41,608 nucleotides of DNA from a bacterium (GCA_021811315.1 JAJZPF010000023.1:1-41608); one strand, 5' to 3'; positions 24,078 to 32,970 are shown, numbered from the stretch's first letter. Notes: generated by a model from the sequence alone, not told the origin. Numbers and translations are program-made.

Positions 24078-25441
24078 GGACTTTCCTGCTCGCCGCCCTG
24101 CTCGCCCTGCCCGGCGCGTCCGCCTATGCGGCCGAAAGTTCTCTCAAATTCGGCCGCTTCGGGGCCGTGGCGGTCTACAGGCCGGAAAAAATAGAAAGCG
24201 TGGTCATCTTCATTTCAGGGGACGGCGGCTGGAACCTGGGCGTAGTGGACATGGCGCGGATGCTGCGCAAAAGCGGCGCGCTGGTCCTGGGCGTGGACAT
24301 CAGGAAATACTTCAAGGCGATGCGCGCGTCGAAGGACGAATGCTGGTACTCCGCCGCGGACTTCGAGTCGTTAAGCCAGTTCGCGCAGAAGGACCTCGGC
24401 CTGCCGGAATACATCAGGCCCGTCGTGGCGGGCTTCTCTTCGGGCGCCACGCTGGCTTACGCGCTGCTGGCCCAGGCCCCGCCCAACACTTTCAAGGCGG
24501 CGGTCAGCCTCGGGTTCTGTCCCGACCTCGCTACGCCGAAGCCGCTGTGCAAAGGCTCCGGCCTTTCGCACGGGCCGCTCATCCCGGGGACCGGCTACGT
24601 TTACGGCCCGGCGGCGCTCTCCGCCCCCTGGGTGGCCTTCCAGGGGCTCGAAGACAAGGTTTGCGACCCGGACGCCGCCGAAAGTTTTGTGAAGGACGTG
24701 CGCGGCGGGGATATAGTACTGCTGCCGAAAGTAGGCCATGGCTTCGGCGTGCAGAAACGCTGGGTGCCGCAGTTCGAAACTGTCTTCAAGCGACTCACGA
24801 CGATAGAGAGATCCACGGCCCCGCCCGCGGCGGTGGCCGACCTCCCGCTGATACAGCTGCCGGCAAAGACCGGGCGCCCTTACTTCGCCATAATAATTTC
24901 AGGAGACGGGGGCTGGGCCGGTATAGACCGGGAAGTGGCCTCGGCGCTGGTTAAGGACGGCGTGCCGGTAGTCGGGCTCGACTCGCTCAAGTATTTCTGG
25001 AAAGCAAGGAAGCCGGACGGCGTGGCGGCCGACCTCTCGCGCGTGATAGCTCATTTCTCCGAGGCCTGGGGGAAAGAGAAGGTGCTGCTGGTAGGCTACT
25101 CGCGGGGGGCCGAGATACTGCCCTTCGCGGCCAACCGGCTGTCTCCGGAGACGAAGGGCAAAGTGGCGCTGCTGGCGCTGCTGGCCCCGGGACGCAAGGC
25201 CGAGTTCGAATTCAAGCTGACCGACTGGCTGGGCGACAGCGGGGGCGGCGCGCCGATAAAGCCGGAGGCGGAGGCCTGGTCCGGGTCCCCGGTGGCCTGT
25301 TTCTACGGCAAAGCCGATAAAGGCAATTTGTGCGAAATACTGGACCCCTCCCGGTTCACCGTTGTCAGGCTGGGCGGGGGGCACCATTTCGGCGGCGCCT
25401 ACGCCGAGATAGCGGCCCGCATACTGGAAGAGATGCGCTGA
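24074..25441 (+). CDS. VirJ/AcvB-like periplasmic protein with two hydrolase-like domains
   Basis: The 455-residue exported protein (signal peptide ending AYA-A, residues 16-19) has two related domains: about 25-245 and 265-455, each opening with FISGDGGW or IISGDGGW and carrying a serine motif (GFSSGA with Ser122; GYSRGA with Ser343). This is the VirJ/AcvB family. AcvB of Agrobacterium hydrolyses lysyl-phosphatidylglycerol and is encoded with the LpiA synthase; here the gene overlaps mprF by four bases, which strongly supports the same role of trimming aminoacylated lipids. The second domain has the better alpha/beta-hydrolase features, including a late His in GGGHHFGG. Start ATG 24074 is preferred over 23969 because a signal peptide follows it. 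Confidence 0.82.
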   Translation: MRTFLLAALLALPGASAYAAESSLKFGRFGAVAVYRPEKIESVVIFISGDGGWNLGVVDMARMLRKSGALVLGVDIRKYFKAMRASKDECWYSAADFESLSQFAQKDLGLPEYIRPVVAGFSSGATLAYALLAQAPPNTFKAAVSLGFCPDLATPKPLCKGSGLSHGPLIPGTGYVYGPAALSAPWVAFQGLEDKVCDPDAAESFVKDVRGGDIVLLPKVGHGFGVQKRWVPQFETVFKRLTTIERSTAPPAAVADLPLIQLPAKTGRPYFAIIISGDGGWAGIDREVASALVKDGVPVVGLDSLKYFWKARKPDGVAADLSRVIAHFSEAWGKEKVLLVGYSRGAEILPFAANRLSPETKGKVALLALLAPGRKAEFEFKLTDWLGDSGGGAPIKPEAEAWSGSPVACFYGKADKGNLCEILDPSRFTVVRLGGGHHFGGAYAEIAARILEEMR

Positions 25442-25459
25442 ATTTACGGTTATTCCGTG

Positions 25460-25502
25460 AAAAGGCCCCCAGGCGGCTTTTCAAACAGGCCGGCGGCCTT
25501 TT
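25460..25502 (+). terminator. Terminator after the mprF-virJ operon
   Basis: AAAAGGCC (25460-25467) pairs with GGCCTTTT (25495-25502), with additional GC pairing inside (GGCGGC with GCCGGC). The run of Ts is short and merges into the -35 of the next promoter. Termination is probable though not strong. Confidence 0.55.
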
Positions 25503-25530
25503 GCCAACCCTAAATCAACTTTGATACAAT
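25501..25530 (+). promoter_or_regulatory. Promoter-like pair of the menaquinone operon
   Basis: TTGCCA (25501-25506) and TACAAT (25525-25530) are 18 bases apart. The sequence TTGATACAATGACT then TATACGGCGG (25521-25543) is shared with the sulfur operon promoter at 13011-13033, differing at one base. The leader to ATG 25618 is about 80 bases. The -35 overlaps the preceding terminator's right arm. Confidence 0.5.
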
Positions 25531-25617
25531 GACTATATACGGCGGGGAAACAGTTGCCCGACAGGCCCCGTTCAGACACTCCAAGCGCCCTTACGGCCGG
25601 CACCTGCAGATCTTCTT

Positions 25618-27060
25618 ATGCCTTATAAAAACCTGGGTAAATTCATAGAAACGCTCGAAGCGTCCGGAGAGCTGCGGCGCATCAAAGCCGAAACCGACCC
25701 GGAACTCGAGATCACGGAGATAGCCGACAGGGTTTCAAAAGCCGGCGGCCCGGCGCTTCTCCTCGAAAACGTTAAGGGCACGGAATACCCGCTGCTGATA
25801 AACGCCTTCGGCAGCTACAAGCGCATGCAGCTGGCGCTGTCCTGCGGCTCCTTCGACGAGATCGCGGCCAGGATCGAGGCGAATATAAAGATGCGCCCGC
25901 CCGAAGGCCTTTTGGGGAAAATAAAGATGCTCTTTACCCTCAAAGAGCTTGCCGGGTTCATGCCGAAAAAAGTGAGCTCCGCCCCCTGCCAGGAGAAAAT
26001 ATATACCGACGGCCCCATGCTGGACCGGCTCCCTATCCTTAAATGCTGGCCCGGGGACGGCGGGCCTTTCATCACGCTTCCCGCCGTGATAACCAAAGAT
26101 CCCGACTCGGGCGCCCAGAACATCGGGATGTACCGGATGCAGAAATACGACAATACCTCCACCGGTATGCACTGGCAGTACAATAAGGACGGCACGCGTC
26201 ATTTCGACAAGTACAAATCGCGCAACCAGCGGATGGAAGTGGCCGTCGCCCTGGGCGGCCCTCCCTCCGTCACCTACGCCGCTTCCGCGCCGCTGCCGCC
26301 GGACATAGACGAACTGATGTTCGCGGGGTTCATCGACTCGAAGCCCATAGAGGTGGTCAGGGGAAAGACGGTCGACCTGCTGGTCCCGGCGGAAGCCGAT
26401 TTTATAATCGAAGGCTATGTGGACCCGGCTGAAGAGCGCACGGAAGGGCCGTTCGGCGACCATACCGGCTTTTACTCCGCCGCCGACAAGTACCCCGTCT
26501 TCCACGTAACCGCGCTGACCTGCCGGAACGACGCCGTCTACCCCGCCACCATAGTAGGGAAACCGCCGATGGAAGACTGCTACATGGCCAAGGCCACGGA
26601 AAGGCTCTTCCTGCCCCTGCTTAAAATGGTCATTCCCGAAGTCGTGGATATGGAGCTCCCTATAGAGGGAGTGTTCCATAACTGCGCGCTCGTTTCGATA
26701 GACAAGAAATACCCCGGCCAGGCGAAAAAAGTGATAAACGCTTTCTGGGGCCTGGGCCAGATGGCTTCGACTAAATTCATAGCCGTTTTCGACAAGGATA
26801 TCGACCTGCGCGACTCCGGCACCGTACTTTGGAAGCTGCTTAACAATACCGATCCGAAGCGGGACCTCCTGATGTCCGAGGGGCCGCTCGACGCGCTCGA
26901 CCACAGCGCCCCGCACGCCAACTTCGGCGGCAAGATGGGCATAGACGCCACCCGCAAGACGCGGGAGGAAGGCATGGGCAGGGACTGGCCGGAAGAGATA
27001 GTAATGTCCCCCGAAGTAAAAGAGAAAGTCACGCGCCGCTGGAAGGAGTATGGATTTTAA
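25618..27060 (+). CDS. mqnL: UbiD-family decarboxylase of the futalosine menaquinone pathway
   Basis: This 480-residue protein has the UbiD fold: N-terminal ELRRIKAETDPELEITEIAD, the central FMN-binding region with GMYRMQKYDNTSTGMHWQ, and EGYVDPAEERTEGPFGDHTG containing the E-R-E catalytic set expected of UbiD (Glu and Arg in EERTEGP). UbiD enzymes decarboxylate aromatic acids using prenylated FMN. Being first in an operon with mqnP, mqnM and all mqnA-E genes, it is most likely the 6-carboxy-1,4-naphthoquinol-type decarboxylase MqnL. Its stop overlaps the next gene by 11 bases. Length is normal. Confidence 0.87.
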   Translation: MPYKNLGKFIETLEASGELRRIKAETDPELEITEIADRVSKAGGPALLLENVKGTEYPLLINAFGSYKRMQLALSCGSFDEIAARIEANIKMRPPEGLLGKIKMLFTLKELAGFMPKKVSSAPCQEKIYTDGPMLDRLPILKCWPGDGGPFITLPAVITKDPDSGAQNIGMYRMQKYDNTSTGMHWQYNKDGTRHFDKYKSRNQRMEVAVALGGPPSVTYAASAPLPPDIDELMFAGFIDSKPIEVVRGKTVDLLVPAEADFIIEGYVDPAEERTEGPFGDHTGFYSAADKYPVFHVTALTCRNDAVYPATIVGKPPMEDCYMAKATERLFLPLLKMVIPEVVDMELPIEGVFHNCALVSIDKKYPGQAKKVINAFWGLGQMASTKFIAVFDKDIDLRDSGTVLWKLLNNTDPKRDLLMSEGPLDALDHSAPHANFGGKMGIDATRKTREEGMGRDWPEEIVMSPEVKEKVTRRWKEYGF

Positions 27061-27892
27061 GAAACTCTCCGGGCTGCTGATGCCGGAGCAGACGCTGTTC
27101 GCGCTGCCTTTCGCCTGGCTCGGCGTCCTCTTCGCCCGCGGCCACGGCTTCCGCACCTGGCTGCTGGTCACGATAGCGCTCGCCGCCGCAAGGACCGCGG
27201 GCATGGCTTTCAACAGGGCGATAGACGCCCGGATAGACGCGGCCAACCCGCGCACGAAAGACCGCGCCATCCCCAAAGGCGAGGTGAAGAGGATAGAGGC
27301 CGTCGGGCTGGCGGTCGTCTCCTGCCTGGCGCTTATAGCCGCCTCTTTCCTGCTGAACCGGCTTTGCTTCTACCTGTCTTTCGTCGCGGTGGCGCTCCTC
27401 GCCGGCTATTCTTACTTCAAGCGCTTCTCCGCCTCCTCCCACTTTTGCCTCGGCTTTACCGAGGCCGCGGCGCCTATAGGCGGCTACCTGGCGGTTACCG
27501 GGCGGCTGGACCTGATTTCCCTGGTGCTGGGAGCGGCAATAATGCTGTGGATAGCGGGCCTGGACATAGTTTACGCCCTCCAGGACAAAGATTTCGACAG
27601 GGAGGCGGGGCTGCACTCGATACCCGCGGCTTACGGGGACAAACTAGCGCTTGCCACCTCCGCGCTCTGCTACGGAGCCTCTTTCTGCGCGCTGGCCGCC
27701 GCGGGGCTGATGACGCGCATGACAGCCCCCTACTGGGCCGCGCTGGCCTGCGTCGCCGGGCTTTTCGCCTACCAGCAGAGGGCGGCCCGCGGCGCCGACA
27801 TCCTCCTGGCCATGCCGAAGATCTTCAGGGTCAACATGTACGTGTCCCCGGCCCTGCTCGCCGGCGCCATCGCCGACAGCCTTTTAAGATAA
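27050..27892 (+). CDS. mqnP: UbiA-family prenyltransferase of menaquinone synthesis
   Basis: The 280-residue inner membrane protein attaches a polyprenyl chain to the naphthoquinone precursor. It has both aspartate motifs of UbiA enzymes: AFNRAIDARIDAANPRTKDR near residues 47-66 and IVYALQDKDFDREAG near 173-187, in a multi-helix frame. ATG 27050 overlaps the end of mqnL and has GGAAGGAG-like bases upstream, which suits coupled translation. Within this operon it is best called MqnP, although a UbiA or MenA homologue would look the same by motif alone. The next gene begins 10 bases after its stop. Confidence 0.88.
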   Translation: MDFKKLSGLLMPEQTLFALPFAWLGVLFARGHGFRTWLLVTIALAAARTAGMAFNRAIDARIDAANPRTKDRAIPKGEVKRIEAVGLAVVSCLALIAASFLLNRLCFYLSFVAVALLAGYSYFKRFSASSHFCLGFTEAAAPIGGYLAVTGRLDLISLVLGAAIMLWIAGLDIVYALQDKDFDREAGLHSIPAAYGDKLALATSALCYGASFCALAAAGLMTRMTAPYWAALACVAGLFAYQQRAARGADILLAMPKIFRVNMYVSPALLAGAIADSLLR

Positions 27893-27902
27893 TGGAGATT
27901 TT

Positions 27903-28541
27903 ATGATCGCAGTAGCTATAACCGGGGCCAGCGGCCCTCTGCTCGGCATCAGGCTGATAGAAGAACTCCTTAACTCCGGAGAGGCCGTTTACGCCGTGGT
28001 TTCAGAGGCCGCCTGGAGCGTGATCGCGCACGAGCTTTCATACAGGAAGGCCGGGCCCGCCCCGCTTGCAGCGCTCCTTTTGAAAAGGGGGAAAGCCTCC
28101 TCCCTTAAGCTGTTAAAAGAATTCGACCCCCATGATCTTTTCTCGCCTTTAGCCAGCGGCTCTTCGCCTTTCGGCGCGATGGTCGTAGTTCCCTGCTCGA
28201 TGAAAACGCTTTCCGCCGCCGCCAGCGGCTACGCGGACTCGCTCATCACGCGGGCCTGCGACGTAGCCCTGAAGGAAAAGAGAAAGTTGATCCTGGTTCC
28301 ACGCGAAACTCCCCTGAGCGCGATACACCTTGAGAACATGCTTAGGCTCTCGCGCGCCGGCGCGACCATCCTGCCGCCGGTAATGGGCTTTTACTCCGGC
28401 CCGAAAACCATCGGCGACATGGTGGATTTCGTGACGGGCAAGATACTGAACCTGCTGGGGATAAAACACCGCCTTTTTAAAAGCTGGGAAGAACAGGCTT
28501 CCGCGGCCGCCCCTAAAGCCAAAAAGCGCGGAGCCGCCTGA
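27903..28541 (+). CDS. mqnM: UbiX-family flavin prenyltransferase
   Basis: This 212-residue protein is a UbiX family enzyme, which makes the prenylated FMN cofactor used by UbiD-type decarboxylases. It begins with the flavin-binding AVAITGASGPLLGIRLIEEL and has the typical VVVPCSMKTLSAAASGYADS, ITRACDVALKEKRKLILVPR and ETPLSAIHLENM blocks. The C-terminus is a short Ala/Lys-rich tail. It lies between mqnP and mqnE and so serves mqnL. Length is usual for the family. Confidence 0.9.
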   Translation: MIAVAITGASGPLLGIRLIEELLNSGEAVYAVVSEAAWSVIAHELSYRKAGPAPLAALLLKRGKASSLKLLKEFDPHDLFSPLASGSSPFGAMVVVPCSMKTLSAAASGYADSLITRACDVALKEKRKLILVPRETPLSAIHLENMLRLSRAGATILPPVMGFYSGPKTIGDMVDFVTGKILNLLGIKHRLFKSWEEQASAAAPKAKKRGAA

Positions 28542-28556
28542 TCATTTCAGCTAACG

Positions 28557-29657
28557 ATGAAAAAACTCCCGGATACCATCAGCGACAGCGCGCTGCGCCC
28601 GATCGCCAAAAAAGTTTACGAGGGAAGACCCGTAACCGCGGCTGACGCGCGCCGCCTGCTCGCCACGAACAGCATCCTTGACCTGGGCAGGATAGCCTCT
28701 TACTCGCGCGAGAAGCTGCACGGGAACGCCGCCTACTACGGCGTCAGCATCAACCTGAATTTCACCAATATCTGCGAGCTACGCTGCCCGCTCTGCGCCT
28801 TTTCCCGCGGGAAGGGCGAGCCGGGCGCCTACCTGCTCGCGCTCCCGGATATCGAGCGGCGCGTTAAAAAAGCGGCCGACGACGGGGTGGACGAAGTCCA
28901 CATCGTGGGAGGGCTCAACCCGGAGCTGGAGCTTTCCTACTTCGAGGAAATGCTGCGGCTGATAAAGAGGATAAAGCCGGGCCTCTTCATAACGGCTTTC
29001 ACCGCCGTGGAAATAGATTATTTCGCCAGGAACGAGGGGATCACCATAGAGGAAACGCTTTCGAGGCTTATAAAGGCCGGCCTCGGCGCCATGCCCGGGG
29101 GGGGCGCGGAAATATTCTCGCCGCGCGTAAGAAAAGTCATCGCCCCGCTCAAGATACCGGGGAAACGCTGGCTTGAAATAATGAGGGCCGCCCACCTGGC
29201 CGGCCTCAAAACCAACGCCACCATGCTCTACAACCACCTTGAGACAAAGGCCGACATCGTCGACCATCTTAACAGGATCAGGGACCTGCAGGAGGAAACC
29301 CGCGGCTTCAAGACTTTCGTCCCGCTGCCTTTCCACGGCGAGAACACCGGGATAACCGCGAAGCGCGCCGTCACCACCGGCTATGACGATATCCGCGTAT
29401 ACGCCGCCAGCCGGATCTTCCTGCACAATGTGCCGCATATAAAGGCCCTCTGGATGTACCTGGGTGAGAAAATGGCGCAGGTGCTCCTCCGGTTCGGCGT
29501 GGACGATTTCTCCGGCACCTACTCGGGCGAAAAAGTGGTGCACGCGGCCGGGGCCGCCACCTCCGACCGCGGGACGGAGGCTTTCCTCAGGCGGCTGATA
29601 CTCAACGCCGGGCTCAAGCCGGTGCGAACCACCGCGGCTTACGGAGCGCGCAAATGA
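28557..29657 (+). CDS. mqnE: Aminofutalosine synthase (radical SAM)
   Basis: The 366-residue radical SAM enzyme joins the adenosyl part of SAM to the chorismate-derived 3-[(1-carboxyvinyl)oxy]benzoate, giving aminofutalosine. The cluster motif is Cys73-x3-Cys77-x2-Cys80 in CELRCPLC. VHIVGGLNPELELSYFEEML and AMPGGGAEIFSPRVR are the features that separate MqnE from MqnC, whose equivalent reads SVPGAADML. It lies 15 bases after mqnM, and its stop overlaps the ATG of mqnA (ATGA). Length is normal. Confidence 0.92.
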   Translation: MKKLPDTISDSALRPIAKKVYEGRPVTAADARRLLATNSILDLGRIASYSREKLHGNAAYYGVSINLNFTNICELRCPLCAFSRGKGEPGAYLLALPDIERRVKKAADDGVDEVHIVGGLNPELELSYFEEMLRLIKRIKPGLFITAFTAVEIDYFARNEGITIEETLSRLIKAGLGAMPGGGAEIFSPRVRKVIAPLKIPGKRWLEIMRAAHLAGLKTNATMLYNHLETKADIVDHLNRIRDLQEETRGFKTFVPLPFHGENTGITAKRAVTTGYDDIRVYAASRIFLHNVPHIKALWMYLGEKMAQVLLRFGVDDFSGTYSGEKVVHAAGAATSDRGTEAFLRRLILNAGLKPVRTTAAYGARK

Positions 29658-30463
29658 AACTGGGCCGCATAGACTATCTTAACTGCTATCCCTTTTATTA
29701 CCACATGCTGGAGAAAGAGGCGCTGGGAGGAGTTACCGTTCACCCGGCGCTCCCGTCGGAGCTCAACCGGATGATGGCGAAAAAACAACTGGACATGAGC
29801 CCCGTCTCCGCCGCGGCCTACGCGGACATAAAGCAGGACGCCCTGCTCCTGCCGGATTTCTGCATAAGTTCCACGGGGCTGGTCAAATCCGTGATCCTGG
29901 CCGGCAGGTTCCCGATAGAGGACCTGGACGGGAAAAAGCTGGGCCTCACCTCGGCCTCCCGCACCTCGGTCGTTCTGCTTAAGATCATCCTCAGGAAGTT
30001 TTACGGGATCGAGCCGGAATACTGCGCGTCGGCCCCGCATCCGGACCTCAGGGATCTAGACGCCGCCCTCGTTATAGGCGACGACGCGATGACGGAAGAG
30101 ATAGACGCCGCGCCTTACCGGTACGACCTGGGAGAGCTCTGGCTGAAAAAGACGGGGCTGCCCGTGGTCTTCGCCGTTTTCGCGGTCGCGAAGTCCGCGG
30201 CTGCGGGCGACCCGGCTGCGGTCAGGGCTGTAGTTAATTCCTACAGGGCCTCCCTGCGCTGCCTCGCGGATGAAAGGCCCGGGCTGGCCGCCAAGGCCGC
30301 CCTGAGATACCCGGGCGTCACCTGCGACATAAACTCTTACCTCGACACTTTGCGCTACGAGTTCACCGAGGAGCGCAAAGCCGCCCTTAAATATTATTTT
30401 TCAGCCGCCTCGGAGCTTGGGCTGCTGAAAGAGGTCAAAGAGCTTGAATTCCTGAAACTATGA
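29654..30463 (+). CDS. mqnA: Chorismate dehydratase
   Basis: This 269-residue protein has the periplasmic-binding-like fold of MqnA, which removes water from chorismate to start the futalosine route. Characteristic segments are GRIDYLNCYPFYY at the start, LDMSPVSAAAYADI and KKLGLTSASRTSVVLLKIIL. It overlaps mqnE and mqnC by four bases each. No signal peptide is present, as expected for a cytoplasmic enzyme. Length matches the family. Confidence 0.92.
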   Translation: MKLGRIDYLNCYPFYYHMLEKEALGGVTVHPALPSELNRMMAKKQLDMSPVSAAAYADIKQDALLLPDFCISSTGLVKSVILAGRFPIEDLDGKKLGLTSASRTSVVLLKIILRKFYGIEPEYCASAPHPDLRDLDAALVIGDDAMTEEIDAAPYRYDLGELWLKKTGLPVVFAVFAVAKSAAAGDPAAVRAVVNSYRASLRCLADERPGLAAKAALRYPGVTCDINSYLDTLRYEFTEERKAALKYYFSAASELGLLKEVKELEFLKL

Positions 30464-31542
30464 CCCCAAAAGAAAGACTCAGGAAAAAGATATTCTCGGG
30501 AGGCCGCATTTCACCCGGCGAGGCGGACAGCCTTTTCTCCTGGGACCTCATAGAACTGGGCGAAGCCGCCGATATGCGGCGCAGGCTCGTCCACCCGGTG
30601 AACACGGTGGGCTTTATCCTCGACCGCATAATCAACTTCACCAATATCTGCGAAGCGGCCTGCGACTTCTGCGCTTTCCACTCGGGGGCCGCGCTGAAGC
30701 CCTATGAGCTTCCCCTGCCGGAGATCTTTTCGAAGATAGAGGAGCTGCGGGCGCGGGGGGGAACGCAGGTAATGCTGCAGGGCGGCCTCCACCCGCGGCA
30801 CACCCTCGCCACCTATACGGGCATGGTCAGGGAAATTAAAAAGCGCTTTCCCTCGATCCGCCTCCATTCTTTCTCGCCGAGCGAGCTGGACCACATCGCG
30901 AAAAAGAGCTCCCTTTCCCTGGACAGGGTGATCGCGGAACTTAAAGACGCGGGCCTCGATTCGGTGCCGGGGGCCGCCGACATGCTGGTGGACAGGATAC
31001 GCGCGAAAGTCAGCCGCAAAAAGATCCGGACAAAGCAGTGGATAGAAATAATGCGCGCACTGCACCGCCACGGGATGAAATCCTCCGCGACCATGACCTA
31101 CGGGATGGGCGAAACGCAGAAAGAAAGGGTCGCCCACCTGGCCGTGGTCCGAAAGGTGCAGGATGAAACAGGGATCTTCAGGGCTTTTATCCCCTGGTCC
31201 TTTTCTCCGAAACGCACGAGGCTGGAAAGCATGGCTCCCGCTACCGGCATCGACTATCTTAAGATCGTGGCCGTTTCTCGGATTTTCCTGGACAATATCC
31301 GCTACATCCAGGCTGGCTGGCTGACGGAGGGCCTCAAGCTGGCGCAGATCGCGCTTGCCATGGGCGCGAACGATATGGGCGGCGTGCTGACCGAGGAAAA
31401 AGTCGTGGAAGCCGCCGGCGGGGGAACTAAAGCCGGGATGCGGGAATTCATAGACCTGATAAAGAACGCCGGAAAAATACCCGTGCTGAGGGATTCCGAT
31501 TATAAGGTCCTGGACAGTCGGCCGGCCAGGAGGCTCAAATGA
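30460..31542 (+). CDS. mqnC: Dehypoxanthine futalosine cyclase (radical SAM)
   Basis: The 360-residue radical SAM enzyme cyclises dehypoxanthine futalosine. It has the cluster motif Cys64-x3-Cys68-x2-Cys71 in CEAACDFC, LQGGLHPRHTLATY, LHSFSPSELDHIAKKS and SVPGAADMLVD, all usual for MqnC. MqnE and MqnC are paralogues, and both are in this operon. Start and stop overlap their neighbours by four bases. The C-terminal GANDMGGVLTEEKVVEAAGG is also typical. Confidence 0.92.
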   Translation: MTPKERLRKKIFSGGRISPGEADSLFSWDLIELGEAADMRRRLVHPVNTVGFILDRIINFTNICEAACDFCAFHSGAALKPYELPLPEIFSKIEELRARGGTQVMLQGGLHPRHTLATYTGMVREIKKRFPSIRLHSFSPSELDHIAKKSSLSLDRVIAELKDAGLDSVPGAADMLVDRIRAKVSRKKIRTKQWIEIMRALHRHGMKSSATMTYGMGETQKERVAHLAVVRKVQDETGIFRAFIPWSFSPKRTRLESMAPATGIDYLKIVAVSRIFLDNIRYIQAGWLTEGLKLAQIALAMGANDMGGVLTEEKVVEAAGGGTKAGMREFIDLIKNAGKIPVLRDSDYKVLDSRPARRLK

Positions 31543-32333
31543 CCTCGCTTACGCTCGCTTTCTCTCCCTGCCCGAACGACACTTTTATTTTCCACGCCCT
31601 GCTGCACAAGCTCGTTGACACCGGCGATTACTCCTTTTCCTCCAATATCGACGACGTGGAAGCCCTGAACACGGCGGCTTTCGCCCGGCGCTTCCAGATC
31701 ACCAAGCTTTCCTCCGGCGCCTACCTGCGGCTCAGGGAACATTACGAGCTGCTGGATTCCGGGGCGGCCATGGGCTTCGGCTGCGGCCCGCTGGTGGTAG
31801 CGGCCCAAGGGCACTCTTTGTCGGCCGCGTCCAGGATCGCGGTGCCCGGCTTCAACACCACGGCCCTGATGCTGATGAAGAGCTGGAACCCCGGGCTGAA
31901 AAATCTTTCGGAGGAGCGTTTTGACCGGATACTGCCGGGAGTGCGCTCCGGCAAGTATGACGCCGGGCTTATCATCCACGAGGGCCGGTTCATTTACAGG
32001 GACTTCGGCTGCGTTAAGGTCGTAGACCTGGGCGACTGGTGGGAGAAGGAAACCGGCTGCCCGATACCACTGGGCTGCCTCGCGATCCGCAAGGACGCCG
32101 GAACCATCCTCCACCGGGAAGCCGTCGAGCGCCTGATAAGGGAGTCCGTTCTGTACGCGCGCGCTCGCCCAGAAGAGTCCAAAGCTTTCATACGCAGCCA
32201 CGCGCCCGGCTCCGCTGAAGAAATAATAGCCGCCCACATAAAACTGTACGTGAACGACTACTCCGTTTCGATGGGGGAAACCGGAAGAAAAGCTTTTAAG
32301 GTCCTGGAGGAAAGATGCAAAAAAAGCCTGTGA
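31539..32333 (+). CDS. mqnD: 1,4-dihydroxy-6-naphthoate synthase
   Basis: This 264-residue protein forms dihydroxynaphthoate by cleaving the cyclic futalosine intermediate. It begins LTLAFSPCPNDTFIFHALL, a very typical MqnD start, and has YDAGLIIHEGRFIYRDFG and IPLGCLAIRKD. The fold is the same periplasmic-binding type as MqnA. It overlaps mqnC by four bases and mqnB by 19. Length is normal, and the assignment is firm because of motif and context. Confidence 0.92.
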   Translation: MTSLTLAFSPCPNDTFIFHALLHKLVDTGDYSFSSNIDDVEALNTAAFARRFQITKLSSGAYLRLREHYELLDSGAAMGFGCGPLVVAAQGHSLSAASRIAVPGFNTTALMLMKSWNPGLKNLSEERFDRILPGVRSGKYDAGLIIHEGRFIYRDFGCVKVVDLGDWWEKETGCPIPLGCLAIRKDAGTILHREAVERLIRESVLYARARPEESKAFIRSHAPGSAEEIIAAHIKLYVNDYSVSMGETGRKAFKVLEERCKKSL

Positions 32334-32932
32334 CCTGCCTCATAATGGCTACGCTGCTGGAGGCGGAGCCGTTCATAAAAGGGCTTTCCCTGAAAAGAGC
32401 CTCCTCAAAGCCTTTCCCCGTATACCGGGCCGGGAACCTCGCCGCCGTAATTTCCGGCATCGGCAAGGCCAACTGCGCCATGGCGACCGCCTACGCCTGC
32501 CTGGAACTCGGGCCGAGGCTCCTCGTCAACCTCGGGGCCGCCGGCGCCACGGACGCCGCGCTTCCGCTGGGCGCGAACCTGCATGTCTACCTCGCCGTGG
32601 AATTCGACAGGCCGGGCTTGAGAACGAAATTGCCGCACGAGCATACTCCCGACGTTTTGAAAGGCTTTTCCCTGGCCGCTATCGCCACCCAGGACCGCCC
32701 CGCGCTTGCGGCCGCGGAAAGGCGGGTCCTGTCGGAAAAGACGCGGCTCGTGGACATGGAAAGCGCCTCCTTCATCCAGACTTGCAGGAAGTTCGGGAAG
32801 AAATGCTACGTCTTCAAATTCGTGACCGACACGCCCGCCCACTCCCACGGAAGCGCTATAGTCGACAATATAGAGAAATACCGGGGCAGTTTCTTTGAGT
32901 TCTTCAAGAGCTCGGTCTTAACCCGCCTTTGA
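32315..32932 (+). CDS. mqnB: Futalosine hydrolase
   Basis: This 205-residue nucleosidase belongs to the MTA/SAH nucleosidase fold; MqnB releases hypoxanthine from futalosine. Segments are VISGIGKANCAMATAYAC, LLVNLGAAGATD, the catalytic region LVDMESASFIQTCRK and FKFVTDTPAHS. It closes the operon, overlapping mqnD by 19 bases. Because mqnB is present, the route probably runs through futalosine, after deamination of aminofutalosine; the deaminase is not in the window. A short GC hairpin (32935-32952) follows. Confidence 0.85.
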   Translation: MQKKPVTCLIMATLLEAEPFIKGLSLKRASSKPFPVYRAGNLAAVISGIGKANCAMATAYACLELGPRLLVNLGAAGATDAALPLGANLHVYLAVEFDRPGLRTKLPHEHTPDVLKGFSLAAIATQDRPALAAAERRVLSEKTRLVDMESASFIQTCRKFGKKCYVFKFVTDTPAHSHGSAIVDNIEKYRGSFFEFFKSSVLTRL

Positions 32933-32934
32933 AG

Positions 32935-32952
32935 GCCCGCCCTTTCGGGCGG
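32935..32952. terminator. Short GC hairpin between convergent operons
   Basis: CCGCCC (32937-32942) pairs with GGGCGG (32947-32952) around TTTC. There is no T run after it on either strand, so it is at best a weak terminator between mqnB and the convergent outer membrane protein gene. Confidence 0.35.
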
Positions 32953-32970
32953 ACCCCCGCTGGCTACCAC

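Noticed and set aside
25735..27276. 513-codon minus-strand frame across the mqnL gene
   Set aside because: Antisense shadow of a well-recognised UbiD-family gene; translation resembles no protein.
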